Shown piece by piece: positions 11,445-22,213 of a stretch of 64,000 nt of DNA (positions within the stretch are counted from its first letter, which is position 1; each line of letters begins with the position of its first letter). Both the position numbers and the translations under genes were made by a program. This DNA is from Cycas panzhihuaensis (Eukaryota > Cycadophyta): the NCBI GenBank assembly GCA_023213395.1, contig CM041465.1, forward strand, positions 224,757,741 to 224,821,740, written 5' to 3'. Below the pieces are notes generated by a model, which saw only the letters and a list, made by a program, of their open reading frames with translations, was not told where the DNA came from and made no database searches.

Positions 11445-11997
11445 TGTTAAACCTTATGTTTACATGTTAAGGTTATGTACTTTAATTTTTATGTAATATG
11501 TGTAGTTTTGTACTTTAGGGGTGACTTATCACTTAAGTGATAAAATGCACACCCACATTCTTTCTAGTGACACAACGTTGTCACTAAAGGGTCAAATGGA
11601 CCCTCATGCATTTTTGCTCACATGAGAGCCCAAAAGGACACATGTCCTACATGCAAGGCATGTATCTTGGATGTTTGACATTTGTCAAACATCCAAGGCC
11701 TTAGGTCTCTCATTTCACTCTATATAATGAGACCTCTCCTCATTGTCTCATAGAGAGTTGGAGTCAGATTGTTATGCTATCGGTTGCTAATCAAACTGTT
11801 ATTCATTTGGAGGTTGGACCAATTCCAACCCCACACATTTGGTATCATTCTCTTGCTCCTTCATTTTCATGCTTTGTCTTGCTTATGCTTTTCATCTTGA
11901 GAGTATCATACATGTTAGCATTTGTTGCTTTCTAGAACTAGAGTGAACCTAGCTTCTAGATCTTGGGACTGTGAGGCCATTAGGCCTCTTTTCACAT
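11445..11997 (+). repeat. Cop2 5' LTR (553 bp)
   Basis: TGTTAAACC to TTTTCACA, full length against the Cop3 LTRs, including the TTATCACTTAAGTGATAA palindrome, the GATGTTTGAC hairpin and the TATATAATGAG TATA region. The end is fixed by the adjacent PBS. Confidence 0.95.
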
Positions 11998-11999
11998 TT

Positions 12000-12011
12000 G
12001 GTATCAGAGCA
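12000..12011 (+). other. Cop2 primer binding site
   Basis: TGGTATCAGAGC, a perfect copy of the usual initiator-Met tRNA complement of plant LTR retrotransposons, placed two bases after the LTR. Confidence 0.92.
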
Positions 12012-14028
12012 AGAGGAGACTAGTTCCCTCTGTTCTGTTTGTTGCAGCTCAAGGAGATTCAAAGAAGGGCTTCAAACCCTTGGTGACGACCTGCGCCCTT
12101 CGAAGGCGATCTAAGGTTTGTTTGAGACCATTTTCTGTAGATTCAAGCTTCTTGGAGTAGTGTTGAAGGCTGGAGCAAGGCTACTTTCAAATCTGAATTT
12201 TTTTTTTTTCAGATCACCTTCAAGGGTTTTGAGCAAGTTTACTCACGTTTTTTGTAATTTTTCTACTAAAATCTGCATTTTTTAGCTAATGTTTTTCTCA
12301 CATTTGGGTGCTAAGCTATTCTCTAGGCATTTGAAGCTCTCAAACTGAATTTACTTGAAGTTTGAGGCCCCTTGCAGGCTGTGGATCAATTTCTGGGCAT
12401 TTTCAGCCTTGAAACCCCACTCAAAAAGCACAAAACATTACTGTTTTTCACTCTTTTTTCTCATATCAGGTTGGCTGTCCACATACGACCTCGCATGCGG
12501 TAATGCAGACTTAAGGGAAGAGTTTTAGTGATTAATACGAGGGTTTAAAACTCCGAACAGCTGTACGGCTCAAAGTTTCCTTTCTCAAGGACGTGTAACT
12601 AGCCATAACTTCAATTACTTGCAGCTCTCTGCACGCTTGACGAAAAGCCTTGAGATTTTAGAGGGAGTTGGATACCACTTGGGCACCCCTCCTCCTGAAT
12701 TTTCAGCACAAACAGATGTCTCTATACGCTGTTCTCATCATTTGCGTGTCCACGGGAGCCGCCCAAGTCACGCTGCCATGAATGACCTTTTTTTTATTTT
12801 GAAAAATTCAAATCAAACGTTTGATTTTTGAACCTTATGTTATACTTTTAAGAATATTTCTTTGAATATTGTTGGCTGGATATTAAAATTTCTGGGTTTA
12901 AGTCCTCAATCAAGGCTCCCTGCGTGGTGTTCTTGCTGTTGAAATTTGCAAAAAGAAAAAAAAAAAAAATTTGAATTTCAGCCTTTGTTTTTGGCTCTTT
13001 AAGTTTTTTTTAACACTTAATTAATGTTGCATAAGTGTTAATTGGCTTAGGTGAAGTGATTTTAAGTGTTTGCACATTGTAAAAGTGATATTTATCACTA
13101 TTTCAAACACTTCTTTAAGGCACCTTGCATGGTGACCTATTGCCCTTAGTTTCAAATAGGGCTCAAAAATACTTTGTACATTAATAAAATCACTTCCCTT
13201 TTAATTGTTGGGACTATTTTAAAGTCCCAACATTTGGTGCTTGGTGTCCTATTTTTTGCAAGTGGTTCTCTTACCTTCACTTTTCAGCATTAAAAGGAAC
13301 CCATTTGTATCTTCATCACAAGTTTTGCCTTGCTTCATTGAGTACTTAAGCACATTTTTTCAAAGTACTTTTTTGCAAAACTTATTGTAATCAAGCATCT
13401 GGTTTTTTTCTTGGATCAACATAAGCACTACACTTCATTAAAGTGCTCATTGTAATAACACTTCTAGTGTTCATATTGATGTACTAAAATTGCTTCCTTT
13501 TGAAGCCAGACTTTCATTGTAAAGCTTAATCAAGCATTCTCATAAGTACATCATCCAAGTAAATGAATCTAAGTTCACTTTAAAACTGCTAAAAAGTGAC
13601 TTAAAATCTTGTTGGAGAGGCCCAAAAAAGGTTCAAACCTTGCCTCTAAATTAACCTTAAGCTTGGTGCATTCCCTAGGGGACCAACCGACCGTACGGTC
13701 AGTGCACGATAATTAAGGTTGCTTGAGGGAAAGGAGGTTCAAAAAGGGTGTTATTCGGGCTGTGAATCCCAGGGAAAGCATGGTACGTCCATGCAGATCA
13801 ACCCTACCTGCCTTGCCCTAGATTTATCTTGGCCAACTGTTGGATCTCCTCTATAAGATCAGAGTTGGACCAACTCCATAGCCTAGTCCTCCACCCATTA
13901 TCATTCTATTCAGTTGTTGGATCTTCTAGTAAGATCAGGACTGTTGGTTTTGTTAGAAGGTGGAACTTAAGCGACGAAAGCTTTGAGTCTCCAAGTTATC
14001 TGCTAGCTTCAAGCCTTATAACTGAAAC
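12012..14028 (+). other. Cop2 long untranslated leader
   Basis: A 2.0-kb non-coding leader close to that of Cop3 throughout. Hairpin at 13207-13231 (GTTGGGACT/AGTCCCAAC), perfect palindrome GACCGTACGGTC at 13689-13700, and CATGG-TACGT-CCATG at 13779-13793. An A-rich run at 12954-12970 varies in length between copies. It ends directly at the gag ATG. Confidence 0.82.
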
Positions 14029-15072
14029 ATGGCTGCTATCAACATGCTAAAATGCATGCACCATTCGATTAACAGGTCAAGATAACTATCAAGAATGGAA
14101 GAGACCCACTCAGAATTTGCTGATCATGAATGAATTTTGGAGTTATGTTTCTGGAAGACTACCTTAACCTGTACCTGTTATCAATGGCAATGTAACTGTG
14201 CAACCTGATGATGCTTTAGTTGCTGCTTGGGAAGCCAAAGATGAAATCGCTTTGGCATTCCTTCATATGATTGTTGATGTGCATGTAGATCGAAACATTG
14301 CTTGTGCTAAAATGTCTAAAGAAGCTTGGGATATTTTGTCCTTATTGTATGAAAGGCGAGATGAAGCTTGCATTTTAATGGTTAAAGCCAAATTGTATTC
14401 TGTAAAGTTTGTCAAGCCAATGTCGGCTTTTCTTTCCTCCATTAAGGAGGTATGCAATGAGTTGAATACACTAGGTAGTCCAGCAACAAGAGATGAATTG
14501 ATCACATCTATCACCAAAGCTTTTCCCAAGGACTACAATGGCTTCATATCATCTACTACAAGAGATGGTTCTCTCAAAAGAATAACATTCAATGAATTTG
14601 AAAGTCTACTACTTCAAGAAGAACACATCTACACTAAAGATAATGAGGAGGAACCATCTACATCAGGAGCATTCACGGCCAACTCGAAGGCCAAACAGCA
14701 CCCCAAACCTGCACTCTCAAAGCAGTTTGGGAACATGAACATTGGGTCCTCAAGGACCAATGTTGTATGTCATTATTGTGGCAAACCTGGCCACATAGCA
14801 CCTGATTGTCGGAAAAAGCAAGCAGATCTTCGTCAACAACAACAACAACCACTTCAACCAAATGAGCAACAACAGCAGCCACGTGAGCAATACCAACAAA
14901 GATTCCAAAGAACAACAAAGAAGAAGAAAGAACCCCTCGACCAAATCAAGGTGCCTATCGAGGAGGTCAAAGAAGAAGGGGGGGATTTAGAGGTGGCAAT
15001 CAACGCCACTTTAACCAGTTTGCAGATGAAGACGAACTGTTTTGTGCATATCAAACATCCAAGGTTGATAAA
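14029..15072 (+). pseudogene. gag: Cop2 gag
   Basis: ATG at 14029 (MAAINML) is followed within 20 bases by an extra A (gctaaaatgc against gctaaatgc in Cop3) that shifts the frame. The gag body then reads openly from 14198 (MQPDDALVAAWEAKDEIALAF). Zinc knuckle CHYCGKPGHIAPDC at 14768-14809, then a Gln-rich linker. Near 14920 a further shift puts the Gly/Arg-rich part in a different frame. Unlike Cop3, this copy has no large gag deletion. Confidence 0.87.
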
Positions 15073-15660
15073 ACTTGGATTATTGATTCTGGAGCTTCAC
15101 AACACATGACTGGAAGTGAAGAGCTCCTCACCGACATCAAGGAAGGTAAAGGTCAATCAGTGACCTTTGGGAATAGTCAATCTGTTAAAATTTCTGGAGT
15201 AAGCACAATAACTCCATTTCATTCTTCATCAAATCCTTCCTCCTCATTTCCCGATGGCAATGCCTACTTCATACCTTCAATGGACAAGAACTTACTATCT
15301 GTTAGCAAGTTGGACAAGCAACAGATGAGTGTCTTGTTCAGAAATGGGAAATGTATAATCAGTGACAAAGAGGACCAAGTGGTAGCTGTTGGATATGAGG
15401 ATCAAGGCCTCTACAAATTGGATGCAAATAATATAACACTTGATTCTGCTTACTCTGGTTCAATTGTCACTTGATACTTGTCCAAGATGCAACTGTGGCG
15501 TTAACGTCTAGTTCATTTGAGCTTAGACAATTTAAGGCAGATGATCAACAAGAATATGGTACATGGGCTTCCAAAGATCTATGGCACAAAATGTCTTTGT
15601 AAAGCGTGCATTATGGGAACTCAGCATCGCTTGCCTTTCCCTAAAGGCAAAGCGTGGTGT
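15073..15660 (+). pseudogene. Cop2 protease and integrase N-terminal domain
   Basis: Protease motif WIIDSGASQHMTG with the catalytic Asp at 15085-15087 intact. The frame is open to a TGA at 15472. The integrase zinc region follows as LSLDNLRQMINKNMV and CKACIMGTQHRLPF, with mutations (His of LWHQ lost to a stop, CEAC to CKAC). Confidence 0.85.
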
Positions 15661-16067
15661 GCATCACATCCTTTGTAGTTGGTACATTCAGATTTGTATT
15701 ACATCTCCTTCATTGATGACTTTTCTCACAAAGTCTGGGTCTACTTCATCAAACACAAATCTGAAGCATTTTCCAAGTTCAAAGAATTCAAGCTTGAAGT
15801 GGAAAATGAGTATGGCCACCCAATCAAAACATTAAGGACAGACAATGGAGGTGAATTTACATCAAATGAATTCACCCAATACTGCAAGGATAATGGCATT
15901 CGGAGACAACTGACTATTCCTCACACTCCTCAACAAAATATAGCCTCTAAACGAATGAACAAAACTTTGGCTAATAAAGCCAAAGCAATGATGCATGCAC
16001 AAGGACTCACTCGAGCCATCAAGGTAAGCATTTCACATACCGCCTATGTGGCCCATCGCATCCAACT
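15661..16067 (+). pseudogene. Cop2 integrase core
   Basis: First Asp in VHSDL at about 15688. A short deletion removes the family segment CGPMSTASFGGAL, joining SDL to YYISFIDDF. The second Asp is in RTDNGGEF. The third catalytic residue is changed: NGVSERMN in Cop1 is NIASKRMN here (Glu to Lys). Then comes LTRAIKVSISHTAYVA, the same altered stretch as in Cop3, containing aaggtaagc at 16021-16029. The domain cannot be active. Confidence 0.87.
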
Positions 16068-17369
16068 ATGCTAGTCACCAATATGACACCCGAGGAGGCA
16101 TGGTCTAGCAAAAAGCCTACTGTCAACCATTTGAGGAGTTTTGGGTGCACTGCTTACATGCACATTCCCGATCAGCAAAGGAAGAAATTAGACAAGCATA
16201 GTCTAAAATGCATCTTTGTAGGATATGCCATTCATAGCAAAGCCTACAAGTTGTATGATCCCATAGGGAAGAAAATGCATCTCTCAAGAGATGTCATCTT
16301 TGCTGAAGAAGATCATAAGGAGTTGCAAACAACATCCATGCAACCTCCCATTGACAAAGGCAAGAAGATTGTTGACGCCTTCCTTCCCTCTCAATCTTCT
16401 ACACCATGTACATCATCTGCACTTGTTGGACCGTCTACATCAACTGAATTTGCTCCACTTGATCCAAGCACATCTTCTGTTGATCAACCACTTAGACTAG
16501 AAGATCTTGAGGTTCAAGTTACTTCGATTCAAAAGTTACCAAAATGGTACACACAAACAGTTCAGGACGGCCACATCATTGAAGGAAAACGTCCATCAAA
16601 ATATCGACAACAGACCAATTATGCACTTATGGCTAAAGTGCTTTGTGTTGATGAGCCTTCCACTTTTGAGGAGGCTTCTAAAAATGAAAATTGGAAGGCT
16701 GCCATGGATGAAGAAATCCATTCTATTGAAAAGAATGGTACTTGGGATTTGGTTGAATTGCCTAAACACAAACAGGCAATCAGTTGTAAATGGTTCTACA
16801 AGACCAAATTCCGTTCTGATGGTTCACTTAAAAGGCAGAAGGCTCGCCTTGTGGCAAAAGGATTCAAACAAAAAGAAGGCATAGACTATGAGGAAACTTT
16901 TGTACCAGTGGCAAATATGAACACCATCAGACTCATCTTGGCCTTAGTTGCTCAATGCAAATGGTCAGTCTATCAGATGGACGCGAAGAGCGCCTTCCTT
17001 AATGGCTATCTTCATGAGGAGGTATACTTGGAGCAACCTCCGGGTTACAAAGTACAAGGCAAGGAGCATTTTGTATGTCGCCTAAAAAAGGCGTTATATG
17101 GCTTGAACCAAGCTCCAAAAGCATGGTACTCAAAGATCGATGATTACTTCTTGAGACATGGGTTTCATCGATCTACTTCAGATCCTAATCTGTATATAAA
17201 ATATGAAAAGAACCATGTCATTTTTGTTGCCTTGTATGTAGATGACTTAGTGATCATTGGCAATGGCACTAAGATGATACACATTCTCCAAGATGACTTG
17301 AAGAGAAGTTTTGAGATGACTGATCTTGGACTTCTCCATTATTTTTTAGGCTTTGAGATATGGCTTTGA
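16068..17369 (+). CDS. Cop2 integrase C-terminus and reverse transcriptase, longest open frame of the family
   Basis: A 433-codon open stretch. Residues 1-100 are the integrase C-terminal part (MTPEEAWSSKKPTVNHLRSFGC, CIFVGYAIHSKAYKLYDP), then a Ser/Thr/Pro-rich linker to about 170, then the RT core (WKAAMDEEIHSIEKNGTW, ARLVAKGF, SAFLNGYLHEEVYLEQPP). The catalytic YVDD is intact at 17235-17246. The frame ends at GLLHYFLGFEIWL, where the sequence jumps into LTR. Without RNase H and upstream continuity it is a fragment of the polyprotein, not a working gene. Confidence 0.88.
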   Translation: MLVTNMTPEEAWSSKKPTVNHLRSFGCTAYMHIPDQQRKKLDKHSLKCIFVGYAIHSKAYKLYDPIGKKMHLSRDVIFAEEDHKELQTTSMQPPIDKGKKIVDAFLPSQSSTPCTSSALVGPSTSTEFAPLDPSTSSVDQPLRLEDLEVQVTSIQKLPKWYTQTVQDGHIIEGKRPSKYRQQTNYALMAKVLCVDEPSTFEEASKNENWKAAMDEEIHSIEKNGTWDLVELPKHKQAISCKWFYKTKFRSDGSLKRQKARLVAKGFKQKEGIDYEETFVPVANMNTIRLILALVAQCKWSVYQMDAKSAFLNGYLHEEVYLEQPPGYKVQGKEHFVCRLKKALYGLNQAPKAWYSKIDDYFLRHGFHRSTSDPNLYIKYEKNHVIFVALYVDDLVIIGNGTKMIHILQDDLKRSFEMTDLGLLHYFLGFEIWL

Positions 17370-17692
17370 GACACTTGTCAAACATCCAAGGCCTTAGGTC
17401 TCTCATTTCACTCTATATAATGAGACCTCTCCTCATTGTCTCATAGAGAGTTGGAGTCAGATTGTCATCTTTGTCGGTTTGCTAATCAAACTGTTTATTC
17501 ATTTGGAGGTTGGACCAATTCCAACCCCACACATTTGGTATCATTCTCTTGCTCCTTCATTTTCATGCTTTGTCTTGCTTATGCTTTTCATCTTGAGACT
17601 ATTATACTTGTTAGCATTTGTTGCTTTCTAGAACTAGAGTGAACCTAGCTTCTAGATCTTGGGACTGTGAGGCCATTAAGCCTCTTTTCACA
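17370..17692 (+). repeat. Cop2 3' LTR, right part (about 322 bp)
   Basis: Starts inside the U3 hairpin (ACACTTGTCAAAC) and runs to TTTTCACA at 17692, matching 11680-11997. The junction with RT is at 17366-17372. The TATA region is kept, the first about 230 bases of the LTR and the PPT are lost. Confidence 0.93.
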
Positions 17693-17735
17693 AGCCACGC
17701 TTTGAGGGCAAAGCATGTTTTCAAGGGGAGGGACT
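17693..17735 (+). other. Chr1 tail: target duplication, pre-PPT segment and polypurine tract
   Basis: AGCCA (17693-17697) is the second copy of the Cop2 target duplication. The segment gctttgagggcaaagcatg is shared with Chr2 (23900-23918) and Chr5 (59303-59321). The purine run AAGGGGAGGGA at 17723-17733 lies just before the 3' LTR and would prime plus-strand DNA synthesis. Confidence 0.85.
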
Positions 17736-18271
17736 TGTAGCATTTCGAACACTTTGGAAGGTTGTCTAGCCGACCTTCCTTAAGTGCAAAAAAACTAACC
17801 TATAGATATTTCTTTTCTTTTCCTAATTTGAGAAATATTTTGGATGACTTCTAATATTCTTTTTAGGCGGGTTTATGCCTCTTTCTAGCCAACTTCTATT
17901 AAGGGTCATTTGGCCACCTAGATAAGGAATATCTTGGCCCTCCTTTGGGCATCATTCATTACATCTTAGATTTGGACTATTTTGTGGAGGGTTCCTTGCC
18001 TCGAAGAGGGACCCATTCTCAGTGGTGTGTGCTGGTCTTTCTAGTAACACTATACTTATTTAGTTTATGCTCTATTTCTGTCATTTATCTTTCATGTGAA
18101 AGTAGTGCTCTTGTAAGTTTATATTATTATTTATTGCTGCAATTTCAGTAAGATTATACTATCATTTAATTTCTACAATTTGTACCTTGCAAGTATATGT
18201 TGTGTGCATTTACCTATTTTTGGAGCAATTATTTGAAATTTTATGTAGGATAAATTGATAAGCTTGCTACA
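17736..18271 (+). repeat. Chr1 3' LTR (536 bp)
   Basis: TGTAGCATT to TGCTACA, followed by CTTTA, the second copy of the target duplication. The middle shares ctcgaagagggacc and similar blocks with the Chr2 LTRs, so Chr1 and Chr2 are related families. Confidence 0.92.
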
Positions 18272-18276
18272 CTTTA

Positions 18277-19033
18277 TGGGGACCTTTTGGTAAATTTTCA
18301 TGTTGATCTAATATTATTTATATTATTGTTTAATAAGAATGGTTAGCTTTATGAGCTTTTTGATGAATGTAATGTTTTGATTAAAACAAGATGCTCAAAG
18401 GGAAAAGAATGACAAATGAGTTTATACCCAACATCAAATTGGGTCTTTTTCTCACTAGGGAATAATTGGTTAGTGGTTGGGGGTTTAGACCCAAAAAATA
18501 TTATAGTGTATTTACAATGACATACACAAAATTTACATGGATGTCTCCTCAAAAGTAAAAACTAATTACTTGTTGGCACTTGAGTCTATCATTATAATTG
18601 AATGCATTCCCTAAAGGTGCAGAAGTTACATAAATAACCCATATTGTGAAGTGGGATAAATTGGGCACAAACACACACACATATATAAAACCTTACTAGC
18701 ACAATGCTGACCTATATTGGCAAGAACCCTTAGAGCTCTATGGTATGATCCCTTGGGCCTAGCCAAAGTTCAAATGATACTCCCATCACAATTGCGACAA
18801 ATTGATTTTGTAAATTTTTGATGAATCTTTTGCTTTCCTTTGGAAACAAAGTCTCTGTTATACTCTTAATAGCCACAACGGTAGCTACTAATAGAATAGC
18901 CACAACCTTAGATCTCTTAGAACTAGTTGATTTTCCTTTGCATTCGTTACTGAGAACTTGAGTTTCCAATTGGGCTAAGGGACTAATGCCTATGTTGCAT
19001 GTATCCCAACCTATGGGTAACGTGGGCTATACG
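18277..19033. other. Unassigned AT-rich DNA between Chr1 and the microsatellite tract
   Basis: No Copia or Gypsy protein similarity on either strand, and it does not continue the Cop1 coding sequence. A 79-codon minus-strand frame (18730-18969) has no recognisable motif. It includes a short CA/TA run at about 18669-18686. Confidence 0.6.
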
Positions 19034-19471
19034 TGCGCACACACACACACACATGCTTACATCCATACATCCACATATCTATCTATTTATCTATCTATAT
19101 ATATATATATATTATATATATATATATATTTATATATATGTATGTATGCATGTATGTATGTACATATATGTGTATGCACGTATATGTATATGAGAAACTT
19201 AGCCCTAAATGGGCAAATAATGGTAGAATCTACTCCTAGAAATGCTCAAACAATCTAGAATGATTGTTGGAGTGGCTTAGATAGTTGAGAATGGCCATGA
19301 TAGAAGAAATATTCTCTCATAGAACATCTAGAATGACTGACAGAACAATTTATGTAGCGAGTGGCAGTTGCAACTATGCGCATAGGGAATGGCTTAACTA
19401 GAGAGGAAGGACTTTGACATATGGAACGTAACATACTAGTAGTACGATTGGGAACAACTAGCAAGATGTTC
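19034..19471. repeat. Microsatellite-headed repeat, unit 1
   Basis: A simple-sequence head (CA, CTAT, TA and ATGT runs, 19034-19191) is followed by a unique-looking block (gaaacttagccctaaatgggcaaa ... gagtggcagttgcaac ... gggaacaactagcaagatgttc). The same head-plus-block arrangement occurs twice right of Chr2 (24505-24663 and 24664-25065). TGTTC at 19467-19471 is the left target duplication of Chr2. Confidence 0.75.
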
Positions 19472-20002
19472 TATAGCTTATGACCATTCAAATCGAAGGT
19501 CTCTAAACGACGATTCCAACGGTCCAGATGAAAGTTAATTCTGACATTTGTATCAAAAGTTATGACCATTTTAAGTCAACCTACCAGTTTTTGGAGAAGT
19601 TTTGGCCGACTTCTATTTGAGCAGTATTAAGAAGAATATCACCTTTTCTGGCCGAATTCTATTACTATCCTTTGGCTGCCTATTTAAGGAGGATTTGTGA
19701 CCTTATTTGATCATCATTGGAGAAGTTTTGGACTGCAATATTTTCGGCCCTTTTGAGGAGCTTTGTGGAGGGAACCTCGCCTCGAAGAGGGATTCTTTAG
19801 CATTAGTAATTTGTGGGATTTTTTGGTAATCTTGTATCTATTCAATTTATATTTATTTCATACCACTTTATATTTGTATGTAATAAGTATTCAAGTGGAT
19901 TTGCATTATTGCTCTCTTGATTGGATATTTTGCAAGTGCATTTGGTGGATTTTTTGTCTACTTTTGTAAAATTTCTTAGAAGAATTCTATAAGATTGCTA
20001 CA
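19472..20002 (+). repeat. Chr2 5' LTR (531 bp, missing its first bases)
   Basis: Aligns with the 3' LTR from tatggcttatgaccattc onward. The first about 27 bases of the 3' copy (TGTAGCATTCTAAAA...) are missing, although the flanking TGTTC duplication is intact. Ends GATTGCTACA before the PBS. Confidence 0.92.
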
Positions 20003-20004
20003 AG

Positions 20005-20016
20005 TGGTATCAGAGC
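20005..20016 (+). other. Chr2 primer binding site
   Basis: TGGTATCAGAGC, complementary to the 3' end of initiator-Met tRNA, two bases after the LTR. Confidence 0.92.
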
Positions 20017-20118
20017 TTCGTTCAAAGTAGGTATTTAGCGTGTCTCTGCAAGAAATATTTGAGAAAATTTTTTCCCAATAGAACAAAGTTAAGGTCAGGA
20101 AAAACCACAATAGGAAAA

Positions 20119-20896
20119 ATGGTGCCTGTGCCTCCCAAAGGAATTGAGGACATGTCAAAAAGGGTGGACCATTTGGACAGTAGTATTGCACTAATGCAAA
20201 CCCAGTACAAGGAATTGAAATCAGATATACAAGAAATTCGTGATATTCTGTTGGCTCCAAAAAAAGATTTTGGATTTCAAAGCGGAGCTAAAGAAGAGGA
20301 GCAGAGCCAAGAAGAAGGGGAATACTCAGGAGATCAGATTGGGCTCGGTCTTAAGGGAACTAAATTTCAGCTAGAAAAGTTTGACCCATATAGATCCCGG
20401 TATATTCGTAGTTGGGTGATGCAAATGGAGGTCTATTTCAAAACCACCCCTTTAACCAATAAGGAAAAATTAGTGGTGGCAGCGTTGCACTTATATGGAA
20501 AAGCCTTACAATTTTTTCACTGGTGGCAAAGAAATTATGAGAGAACAATCCACTACAATTGGATTTTTTTAAAGAAGTCTCTATTCCAACAATATGAAGA
20601 TACAACGAAAACGGATTATTTCTCGACTTGCCGTGTTACAACAGTGTCAGACAAGACAATCTTATACTGAAGAGTTCCAAGCATTGCATAGTATGGTGAA
20701 TGCCCATATCAGTGAACCTCAACTAGTAGAAGTATACATAGCAGGTCTTCGAGGTAACATCAGGTACCGACTAAAGACCATGGAGGTGAGCTTCCTGACC
20801 GATGTCATACGCCATGCCAGGAACATTGAAACGAAATTCAAAGAAGGAAGACAAAGTTTCGTTCATCGAACCGAGTTTGAAAGACCTCCTAGCTAG
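20119..20896 (+). pseudogene. gag: Chr2 gag
   Basis: First in-frame ATG at 20119 (MVPVPPKGIEDMSKRVDHLD). A coiled-coil-like acidic part follows, then the gag core (KFDPYRSRYIRSWVMQMEVYF, LHLYGKALQFFHWW). A frameshift near 20630 moves the rest to another frame (QQCQTRQSYTEEFQALHSMV ... VYIAGLRGNIRY), which ends at TAG 20894. The open frame actually extends to 20059, but without an ATG. The product would form the particle shell. Confidence 0.87.
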
Positions 20897-21505
20897 CAAT
20901 TTAAACCAAATTGGACACAGTCTGGAACTAAAGCTGGTGCTCCTACGTGGGAGAAAAAAGATGAACAAATGTCAAGAGAAGAACACATTAAGAATGGAAC
21001 ATGTTTTCGTTGTGGAGGAAAGTATAATCGGGAACATAGATGCCCTCCTAACAAGATGTTCATGATGAATAATGAAGAAGACCCTCTCCCTGATGAAACT
21101 ATGGAAGAAATTACAGAAGAGGAAGCATTGGTCCAAGAAGACGAAGCCCAAATAGAGGAGTTATTGAATACAAACCCAGATAATGTTTAGATATCACTTC
21201 AAGCCATCACCGGGGAGACGTGCACACTGTAGACATTGAGATTTCTAGGGTTAATAAAAAATGCGAAGGTTTCCATTTTGGTAGATAGTGGTAGTACACA
21301 CAATTTCATAAATTGCCCTATTACAGAAAAGTTAGGTCTCACAGTAAAGCCACTCAATATATTCCAAGTGGCAATAGCAAATTGTAGGACTATTCATTGT
21401 GGTGGTTATTGCCAACAAGTAAGCTTACGTATTGCGGAGTACTCGACCCCAACTTGCATGTTTGCCATGCTTATCGACGGGGTTGACGTGGTTCTAGGAG
21501 TATAA
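20897..21505 (+). pseudogene. Chr2 nucleocapsid zinc knuckle and aspartic protease
   Basis: The zinc knuckle CFRCGGKYNREHRC at about 21003-21044 is of the Gypsy chromovirus type. An acidic linker (DETMEEITEEEALVQEDEAQ) follows. The protease motif LVDSGSTHNFI has its catalytic Asp at 21284-21286 (intact DSG) and extends to MLIDGVDVVLGV. Stops at 21188 and 21230, and a TAA where the sister reading is VQWLQ. Confidence 0.88.
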
Positions 21506-22213
21506 TGGCTTCAAACCTTGGGAAACATTGTTACCAATTTTCAGACGCGGTTTATGTGTTTTCACCAAAAGGGACGTTAAGTACAAGCTACAGGCTCCCA
21601 ACATTCCTCAAGCACTATTGGTATCATCTCAGCGTATGGAAAAGATACTTCAAAAAAATCCCACCTCATTCATGATTTCCTATTATAAGATAGCAGCGGA
21701 AGAAGTTCACACAGAGGTACAAGAACTAATTGACCAATATAGTAAGGCTTTTGAGGAACTACCACCTGAACTTCCTCCTAGTTGTGGATATGAGCATGCG
21801 ATTGATTTGGTTCCTCAATCGGCCCCTGTCAATATCAGGCCATATAGGCACCCATTCTATCATAAACAAGAGATTGAACATATCACTCAAGATCTTCTCC
21901 AACAAGGAATCATTGTGCCAAGCAGTAGTCCCTTCACATCTCCAGTTATAATTACATGAAAAAAAGATGGATCATATCGTATGTGTGGAGATTATCGGAC
22001 TCTCAATAAATTAATGATCAAGAATAGATACCCGATTCCTTGTATCAATGACCTTTTGGATGAACTTCATGGAGCAAAGTTCTTCTCAAAAATTGATCTG
22101 CGCTCTAGATACTATCAGATTTGCATCAAAAAAGAAGACACGCATAAGACGGCTTTTCGCACACACGAAGGGTTATTCAAATTTTGGGTTATGCCTTTTG
22201 GGCTGACGAATGC
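21506..22213 (+). pseudogene. Chr2 reverse transcriptase, N-terminal half
   Basis: Contains the fingers and start of the palm: IRPYRHPFYHKQEIEHIT, then [38 protein letters not shown] and [13 protein letters not shown] at 21957 replaces the Arg/Lys before KKDGS. The catalytic YxDD motif is not present; the deletion begins right after LTNA. Confidence 0.9.

Larger units (their letters stand above)
11445..17692 (+). mobile_element. Cop2: Ty1/Copia element nested in Chr1
   Basis: Same family as Cop1. Target duplication AGCCA at 11440-11444 and 17693-17697. The 5' LTR, a perfect PBS, the 2-kb leader, gag, protease, integrase and most of RT are present. A deletion runs from the end of RT to the middle of the 3' LTR, removing RNase H, PPT and the left arm of the U3 hairpin. 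It must be younger than Chr1, which it interrupts. Confidence 0.95.
9827..18271 (+). mobile_element. Chr1: Ty3/Gypsy chromovirus, internally deleted and split by Cop2
   Basis: It is bounded by TGTAGCATT at 9827 and TGCTACA at 18271, with the 5-bp target duplication CTTTA at 9822-9826 and 18272-18276. Content: a truncated 5' LTR, then directly the end of RNase H, integrase and chromodomain, then a PPT and 3' LTR. Everything from mid-LTR to the RNase H/integrase linker (gag, PR, RT) is deleted. Cop2 sits between the chromodomain and the PPT, and removing it with one AGCCA copy restores a sequence like the end of Chr2 (gctttgagggcaaagcatg). Confidence 0.93.

Noticed and set aside
13829-14050. 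An ORF overlapping the gag start, identical in Cop2 and Cop3 (28491-28712) and similar in Cop1
   Set aside because: It lacks an ATG start, its upstream reading is not kept in Cop1, and Cop4 does not preserve it. Similarity is explained by the conserved leader DNA.
14673-15054. Minus-strand Leu/Val-rich ORFs
   Set aside because: Antisense shadows of the Gln-rich gag linker of Cop2.
18730-18969. A 79-codon minus-strand ORF as a gene
   Set aside because: Short, no recognised motif, no start or splice context, in AT-rich unassigned DNA.
18986-19258. Ile/Tyr/His-rich ORFs in three frames
   Set aside because: They are translations of CA/TA/ATGT microsatellite.
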